Assembly (NCBI GenBank): GCA_003647715.1
Contig: QMNJ01000049.1
Coordinates: 1-9,614, forward strand
Direction: 5' to 3'
Length of the DNA stretch: 9,614 nt
Source: Candidatus Coatesiibacteriota bacterium
GTDB lineage: Bacteria > RBG-13-66-14 > B26-G2
Positions 6,025-9,614 of this stretch are shown in pieces. The notes beneath the pieces were generated by a model, which saw only the letters and a list, made by a program, of their open reading frames with translations, was not told the DNA's origin and searched no databases. Positions within the stretch are counted from its first letter, which is position 1. Each line of letters opens with the position of its first letter. Position numbers and translations under genes: made by a program.

Positions 6025-6045
6025 ATTATCGCTCCTCCTGTAATA

Positions 6046-6074
6046 CTTTTAATATTTTTATAGAATTTTGTCAA
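6046..6074 (-). promoter_or_regulatory. Promoter of the UspA-like/lipoprotein pair
   Basis: The minus strand has a perfect -35 TTGACA (6074-6069), a 17-nt spacer and -10 TAAAAG (6051-6046, four of six). The expected start is near 6039, leaving a short leader that begins about at the CAGGAGGAG ribosome binding site. Confidence 0.55.
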
Positions 6075-6133
6075 TATTAAATATATATTATAGTCATTCA
6101 TAAAATATATCTCTAAAAAGAGAGGTTTATAAA

Positions 6134-7225
6134 ATGGATTCAGATAAAGATAGTAGATTTATTCCAGTGAATGACACCTGTAATATGCTTGAGATGACGC
6201 TTTCCTTCCCCGAGCAATTGGAAGAGGCATATCAGATTGCTGAAAAGCAAGAATTAATCAAAATCAACCATATACCATCATCTATTGCTACCATAGGTAT
6301 GGGTGGCTCAGGTATATGTGGTAACATAGTCGCCACCTCTGCTATAGAGAACATCAAAATGCCTGTATTCAGCTTTAGGGATTACACTGTTCCAGAATAT
6401 ATTGATGACAAGTGTTTGGTATTTGCAATATCTTACTCAGGCAATACCATTGAAACCCTTACCTCACTGAAGGCACTTTTGGACCGTTCACTGAGAAATA
6501 TCATAACCATATCAAGCGGTGGCATATTAGAGCAGGTGAGCCAAAAATTCAATCTCCCCCATATAAAGATACCTGCTGGGAGACCTCCAAGGGCTTCACT
6601 TGGCTACTTGTTAATCCCCATCATCGTCTCTCTCGGTAAACTGGGATTGTTCAACCGTTATGAAGATACCATCAAAGAGGTCATCAAAGAAGTAGAAGCC
6701 CTGAGAACAGATGTGAATGCAGATATACCAGTGGAGAACAACATCGCCAAGGATGTTGCAATACAGATTAAAGGCAAACTGCCAATAGTATATGGCACAG
6801 GTGAGGCGATGGGAGTGGTCGCTGAGAGGTGGGCAGGTCAGTTTCAGGAGAACGCAAAGGTCCTCACCTTCAACCGCACATTCCCCGAGTTATGCCATAA
6901 CCAAGCAATTGGCTGGGAAGATGCATCGGGTATAGCTGACAAGTGTGTCGTAATCTCCCTTGAGGGTGAGTGGGAGAAGGGTGCAAAAGTAGAACAGAGG
7001 GGTGCACTGCTTGACATCGTAAAGGGTAAAGGCATACCTGTATTGCATATAAACATAACTGGAGATGGAGGTCTCCCTGCAATAATTAGAGCAATATATC
7101 TGGGTGATTTTATTAGCATATATCTATCAGCGCTCAATAATGTTGACCCCTGTTCAATCGGAGGAATAAACTCAGTGAAAGAACGAATAGCACCATACAT
7201 TGACAAACTCAACCTCTTGAGTTAA
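6134..7225 (+). CDS. Bifunctional phosphoglucose/phosphomannose isomerase
   Basis: This enzyme interconverts glucose-6-P or mannose-6-P with fructose-6-P in the cytosol, linking glycolysis to mannose-sugar synthesis. The 363 residues match the archaeal-type PGI/PMI family of two SIS domains. Visible signatures are GMGGSGICG (55-63), SYSGNTIET (100-108, sugar-phosphate binding), PRASLGY (152-158), VYGTGEAMG (219-227), QENAK with Glu239, PELCHNQ with His255, and VDPCSIGGINSVKERI (337-352) with Lys349. By comparison with my memory of the Pyrobaculum enzyme, Glu239, His255 and Lys349 occupy the catalytic positions Glu203, His219 and Lys298. The ATG at 6134 has AGAGG 8 nt upstream. The gene is divergent from the UspA-like gene across 109 AT-rich bases. 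The secreted-protein gene begins 7 nt after its stop. Confidence 0.93.
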   Translation: MDSDKDSRFIPVNDTCNMLEMTLSFPEQLEEAYQIAEKQELIKINHIPSSIATIGMGGSGICGNIVATSAIENIKMPVFSFRDYTVPEYIDDKCLVFAISYSGNTIETLTSLKALLDRSLRNIITISSGGILEQVSQKFNLPHIKIPAGRPPRASLGYLLIPIIVSLGKLGLFNRYEDTIKEVIKEVEALRTDVNADIPVENNIAKDVAIQIKGKLPIVYGTGEAMGVVAERWAGQFQENAKVLTFNRTFPELCHNQAIGWEDASGIADKCVVISLEGEWEKGAKVEQRGALLDIVKGKGIPVLHINITGDGGLPAIIRAIYLGDFISIYLSALNNVDPCSIGGINSVKERIAPYIDKLNLLS

Positions 7226-7231
7226 TATAAT
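7200..7231 (+). promoter_or_regulatory. Candidate promoter inside the end of the PGI/PMI gene
   Basis: A perfect -35 TTGACA (7200-7205) is followed after 17 nt by TAATAT (7223-7228), overlapping a perfect TATAAT (7226-7231, 20-nt spacing). Transcription would start at about 7235-7238, at or within the first codons of the secreted-protein gene. This would make its transcript leaderless from the ATG at 7239. Confidence 0.42.
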
Positions 7232-7232
7232 T

Positions 7233-7964
7233 ATGAATATGAAGATTATCATTACGATATTGATAACTCTCATATCAACCATCACATTTGCATGGTTAGA
7301 TGGTGTATCAGAAACAGCGGGAGGTGACTTAGTAAACAGAATTGATAGCACCACCTTGCCACTCCCCGGAAGTGATGAGTTCCGCTACGACGATGAAACC
7401 TACGAGAACGCCATCAACTGGTATGCGGACTATATGACGGGGGAATGGGATGGATGGGGCAAGAAGATGACTGCTACCAACTATGACACCTACATCGTAG
7501 AGAGAATCACTCTCTCCTTCCAGACATATAATGGTGAAACAACCCCTCCTGATGGCGCCGACTTTGACATAGCACTCTGCAACACACTGGCAGGTGAAAA
7601 CAAGCCCGATACAGATAATTGCAAGTGGAGAGAGACATTTGACCCACCAGAGTTTATAGAGGATTATCCAGAGTGGTCTAACTTTGACTATGATGTTCCA
7701 GACATCATAGTGAATTCTGAGTTCTGGGTTCTCTTTCTGCCCGGCTGGGGTGGAGAACCTATAGACCCCGACCCGCCCTTTTACTTCTGCATAGATGAGG
7801 AAAACTGGTATGAGAGGTCGTTTGGTAATATTGAGGGATTATACGACTGGGTTCCCCTGGATTCTCTGGGATTACACGCAGAATTCGGGGTAGGAACGGT
7901 TGGAACCGGCTGTATGTGTATAAAACCTGCCAGCCTGGGCGAGATAAAATCCCTGTATAAATAA
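7233..7964 (+). CDS. Secreted protein of unknown function
   Basis: This 243-aa protein is not a family I recognise. It has an N-terminal signal peptide (hydrophobic residues 5-19, likely cleavage after TFA at 20) and no membrane segment afterwards. The mature part is acidic and rich in Trp, Tyr, Asp and Pro. It starts with EFRYDDETYENAINWY (49-64), a pattern I associate with extracellular beta-sandwich proteins of candidate phyla, and has five cysteines (116, 130, 186, 227, 229), the last two as CMC. It ends SLGEIKSLYK. No catalytic motif is visible. Neither the ATG at 7233 nor the in-frame ATG at 7239 has a Shine-Dalgarno. The second fits a leaderless transcript from the promoter at 7200-7231. 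It lies 7 nt after the PGI/PMI stop, but its function is probably unrelated to that gene. Confidence 0.8.
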   Translation: MNMKIIITILITLISTITFAWLDGVSETAGGDLVNRIDSTTLPLPGSDEFRYDDETYENAINWYADYMTGEWDGWGKKMTATNYDTYIVERITLSFQTYNGETTPPDGADFDIALCNTLAGENKPDTDNCKWRETFDPPEFIEDYPEWSNFDYDVPDIIVNSEFWVLFLPGWGGEPIDPDPPFYFCIDEENWYERSFGNIEGLYDWVPLDSLGLHAEFGVGTVGTGCMCIKPASLGEIKSLYK

Positions 7965-8179
7965 CCCCTAAAGAATAATTTTCTAATCAGAATAAAAACA
8001 TATAATCTGCCTTGAGCAACATACACCCTCTTTCTTCCGAATATGCTATATCATCCCCTAATTGACTCCTTTGTATTGTCGGTATGGATTGGATTATGTC
8101 CCATTATGTCTTCACCCCCTCCCACACTTCCATAATCAATAACTGTATTCTCAATGTAGAAGGTGGTCAAGGAATTCAA

Positions 8180-8245
8180 CCCCATTAGTGAGCATATCCA
8201 TAGAGTCCTCACCCCTTGAGGGTTACACACTATTAACATATGGGG
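8180..8245. other. Nested inverted repeat, possible structured RNA
   Basis: CCCCAT-TAGTG (8180-8190) can pair with CACTA (8228-8232) and ATGGGG (8240-8245), an 11-bp stem interrupted by a 7-nt bulge. Inside it GTCCTCA (8205-8211) can pair with TGAGGGT (8217-8223, two G-U pairs when read on the plus strand). Whether this is a small RNA, an operator or chance cannot be told from the sequence. Confidence 0.3.
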
Positions 8246-8455
8246 ATAGAGCCAGATTAATAAGAGAAACTATCAATATCTTAAAGAGGAATACATACAG
8301 TAGCAAATATTGTATTGGTCTCTAATAAGAGAGTAAACATGAGAGCGTTTCTCATTGTATCTTTCTTATCCCAACTTATGATGAACTACAATCTCTTGAA
8401 AGTAAAAACATATTTACACGAAATGTGTTATACATTAAACATCTACTCATACTGA

Positions 8456-8491
8456 TTGACTTTTTTGAGTTACAGTGGTAATCTCTATAAC
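8456..8491 (+). promoter_or_regulatory. Candidate promoter region of the phosphatidyltransferase gene
   Basis: Two weak options overlap. TTGACT (8456-8461) with 17 nt to TAATCT (8479-8484) has a good -35 and poor -10. TTGAGT (8465-8470) with 15 nt to TATAAC (8486-8491) has a better -10 and short spacing. Either gives a leader of roughly 17-25 nt without a Shine-Dalgarno. Confidence 0.3.
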
Positions 8492-8514
8492 TCTTAATCT
8501 GCAATGCTCTTATC

Positions 8515-9105
8515 ATGAAGATAACAAGCACAGTAGGAAGAAGGGTGTTCTCTACAATAATTAGTCCTCTTGTGGGTCTATTCTGTCTTTTGAATGTTCC
8601 GCCCAATGTCATAACCATCACTGGATTTGTTATTCAGGCGACATCAGTATATTTCATCTGTGATGGCAGGTTGGTTTTAGCAGGCATACTTATACTGGTG
8701 GGTGGTAGTATGGATATGGTAGATGGCGAGCTGGCAAGGAGGCGGGGCATTATATCAAAATTCGGCGCCTTCTTTGATTCATTCTTTGACCGATATTCTG
8801 ACACGGTGGTATTGCTGGGCTTTCTATATTACTTCTCTACAAAGGGAGAGATACTTTATACAATACTAACTGGTGTAGCCATTGTCGGTGCGATGATGGT
8901 ATCGTATGCGAGAGCACGTGCGGAGGGGCTTGGGGTTGAGTGTAAAACGGGGGTATTTGAGAGAACGGAGAGGCTTTTAACGATAGTGGTTGGTGCCCTC
9001 TTCGGTGGAGTTGTATTGAAGGTAGCATTCTGGATATTAGCAATAGGTTCTCACCTTACATCAGTTCAGCGGTTTGTGTATGTTTGGATTAAGTCCAAGG
9101 ATTAG
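8515..9105 (+). CDS. CDP-alcohol phosphatidyltransferase, phosphatidylinositol-phosphate-synthase-like
   Basis: This integral membrane enzyme transfers a phosphatidyl group from CDP-diacylglycerol to an alcohol, with loss of CMP, in phospholipid synthesis. The 196 residues contain the complete family motif: Asp67, Asp70-Gly71, Ala74-Arg75, Gly84, Asp88 and Asp92 in exact spacing, which bind the metal and the CDP group. About six hydrophobic segments are visible. The later segment SYARARAEGLG (130-140) followed by FERTER (148-153) resembles the inositol-phosphate-accepting branch (phosphatidylinositol-phosphate and archaetidylinositol-phosphate synthases). Inositol-1-phosphate is therefore the likeliest acceptor (inference); PgsA-type phosphatidylglycerophosphate synthase is the main alternative. 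The ATG at 8515 places a short basic helix and VPPNVIT before the first membrane segment, as in the family. An upstream ATG at 8507 stops at once. There is no Shine-Dalgarno. Confidence 0.85.
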   Translation: MKITSTVGRRVFSTIISPLVGLFCLLNVPPNVITITGFVIQATSVYFICDGRLVLAGILILVGGSMDMVDGELARRRGIISKFGAFFDSFFDRYSDTVVLLGFLYYFSTKGEILYTILTGVAIVGAMMVSYARARAEGLGVECKTGVFERTERLLTIVVGALFGGVVLKVAFWILAIGSHLTSVQRFVYVWIKSKD

Positions 9106-9191
9106 TATTATTACTCATATAATCTCTCTTAAGTTAAAAATAAACAATTTACTATCAATATAATAATCTTTTTTTTCAATTACCAATATAA

Positions 9192-9419
9192 CTACCATTT
9201 GAGAATATTATTTAATACCTTATCAACACCCTCGCAATCTTTATTCTTTATTGATATTAGCAATTCCTCCAACTCTTTTGAATAATTTTCTATTATTTCA
9301 TTAGAAGTAACTTCCTCTATCAACTCATACATATTAATAACGCCGTCCCAATTTCCTGATAAAACCTCCTGCCACAACCTTCCTAAATTAAATACAAACG
9401 AACTTTCTGATATTGTCAT
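9192..9419 (-). CDS. Small acidic helical protein of unknown function
   Basis: This 75-aa protein is not recognised. It starts MTISESSFVFNLGRLWQEVL and ends VDKVLNNILKW. It is acidic, has no signal peptide or membrane segment, and is probably all-helical, with a heptad-like stretch around SKELEELLISIKNKD. Coding status is supported by an AAAGGA ribosome binding site 7 nt before the ATG at 9419, a well-spaced promoter just upstream, and a plausible amino-acid composition. Small acidic helical proteins like this are found among antitoxins and immunity proteins as well as many orphans, so no function is assigned. It converges with the phosphatidyltransferase gene across 86 AT-rich bases containing a T8 run but no hairpin. 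Its base composition is visibly more AT-rich than the metabolic genes. Confidence 0.6.
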   Translation of the reverse strand: MTISESSFVFNLGRLWQEVLSGNWDGVINMYELIEEVTSNEIIENYSKELEELLISIKNKDCEGVDKVLNNILKW

Positions 9420-9435
9420 ATTATTCCTTTCTTTT

Positions 9436-9465
9436 GTTATATTTATCTGTGGTTAATCCTTTCAA
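9436..9465 (-). promoter_or_regulatory. Promoter of the small acidic protein gene
   Basis: The minus strand has -35 TTGAAA (9465-9460, five of six), an 18-nt spacer and -10 TATAAC (9441-9436, five of six). The expected start is near 9429, giving a roughly 10-nt leader that begins about at the AAAGGA ribosome binding site. Confidence 0.5.
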
Positions 9466-9498
9466 TCCCACTCAATTTATCTCTTGGTATATATTTCA

Positions 9499-9614
9499 TT
9501 ATGTCTGATAACACACATACCTCAAGAGGACAATCCAACCAGCCATGTATCCAACAAACAACAACTCATCATAATAATAATTTAACAGTTTTATAAATTC
9601 ATCCTCTATATATC
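9499..9614 (-). CDS. Possible C-terminal end of a protein running off the right edge
   Basis: The minus-strand frame is open from the window edge for 37 codons and then stops with TAA at 9501-9499. The residues (IEDEFIKLLNYYYDELLFVG, then YMAGWIVLLRYVCYQT) have a natural-looking mix of acidic, aromatic and hydrophobic residues, and the other two frames of this strand are broken in the stretch. It is too short to identify and may be chance. If real, its stop lies 79 nt before the small acidic protein gene, which has its own promoter. Confidence 0.33.
   Translation of the reverse strand, partial: YIEDEFIKLLNYYYDELLFVGYMAGWIVLLRYVCYQT

Larger units (their letters stand above)
7965..8514. other. 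Gene-free interval of 550 bp
   Basis: No convincing coding region is seen on either strand. The short open frames have no ribosome binding sites and no recognisable protein character. There is no clear intrinsic terminator after the secreted-protein gene. The one notable structure is a nested inverted repeat at 8180-8245. A weak 6-bp hairpin (ATGAGA/TCTCAT) lies at 8339-8355. No tRNA-like fold was found by eye. Confidence 0.6.

Noticed and set aside
8051..8239. 62-codon minus-strand frame in the gene-free interval, with a plausible-looking GGGEDIMGHNPIHTDN segment
   Set aside because: No ribosome binding site or promoter and no recognised family. It could be a gene remnant but there is not enough to call it.
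9106..9191. T8 run near 9170 as a terminator for the phosphatidyltransferase gene
   Set aside because: No hairpin precedes the T run.
9441..9498. 18-codon frame (MKYIPRDKLS...) starting at a TAATG overlap with the right-edge frame
   Set aside because: It is very short, has no ribosome binding site and overlaps the promoter of the small acidic protein. A frameshifted tail of the edge gene is possible but not supported.

Overview
The window looks like a chromosomal segment from an AT-rich, Gram-negative, probably uncultured bacterium. The outer-membrane argument is a predicted beta-barrel protein with a signal peptide and a C-terminal Phe, plus two lipoproteins. The gene set (small-type PurL with separate PurQ, archaeal-type bifunctional PGI/PMI, a phosphatidylinositol-phosphate-synthase-like enzyme, an orphan secreted protein with a YDD-type start) reminds me of candidate phyla such as WOR-3 and its relatives. 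This is an impression from gene content only; no rRNA or other marker is present.

Layout. (1) Positions 1-1852, minus strand: a strong sigma70-type promoter (1824-1852) drives a leader of about 335 nt. The leader carries two tandem intrinsic-terminator-like hairpins and two further hairpins. It is followed by a DUF2490-like outer-membrane beta-barrel gene and, 30 nt later, a PstS-type phosphate-binding lipoprotein that runs off the left edge. (2) Positions 1924-5000, plus strand: purL and purQ overlap by 16 nt and together encode FGAM synthase, the fourth step of purine synthesis. purL appears to be transcribed without a leader, and purS is not in the window. (3) Positions 5042-6074, minus strand: a short, divergent universal-stress-like protein followed by a TPR-like helical lipoprotein. 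(4) Positions 6134-7964, plus strand: bifunctional phosphoglucose/phosphomannose isomerase, then an unrecognised secreted protein whose candidate promoter lies in the 3' end of the isomerase gene. (5) Positions 7965-8514: 550 bp without a convincing gene, containing one possible nested RNA structure. (6) Positions 8515-9105, plus strand: a CDP-alcohol phosphatidyltransferase, most like phosphatidylinositol-phosphate synthases. (7) Positions 9192-9614, minus strand: a visibly AT-richer end with a small acidic helical protein under its own promoter and the possible C-terminal end of another gene.

Most of the window is housekeeping metabolism. The most unusual part is the minus-strand leader at 1483-1820. 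A near-consensus promoter is followed by two repeated terminator hairpins whose arms can also pair with each other, then a GCGA-tetraloop hairpin just before the ribosome binding site of the outer-membrane/phosphate-binding operon. No gene lies upstream for these terminators to end, so they suggest attenuation, or a small RNA with read-through into the operon. I found no mobile element, CRISPR array, tRNA or rRNA.
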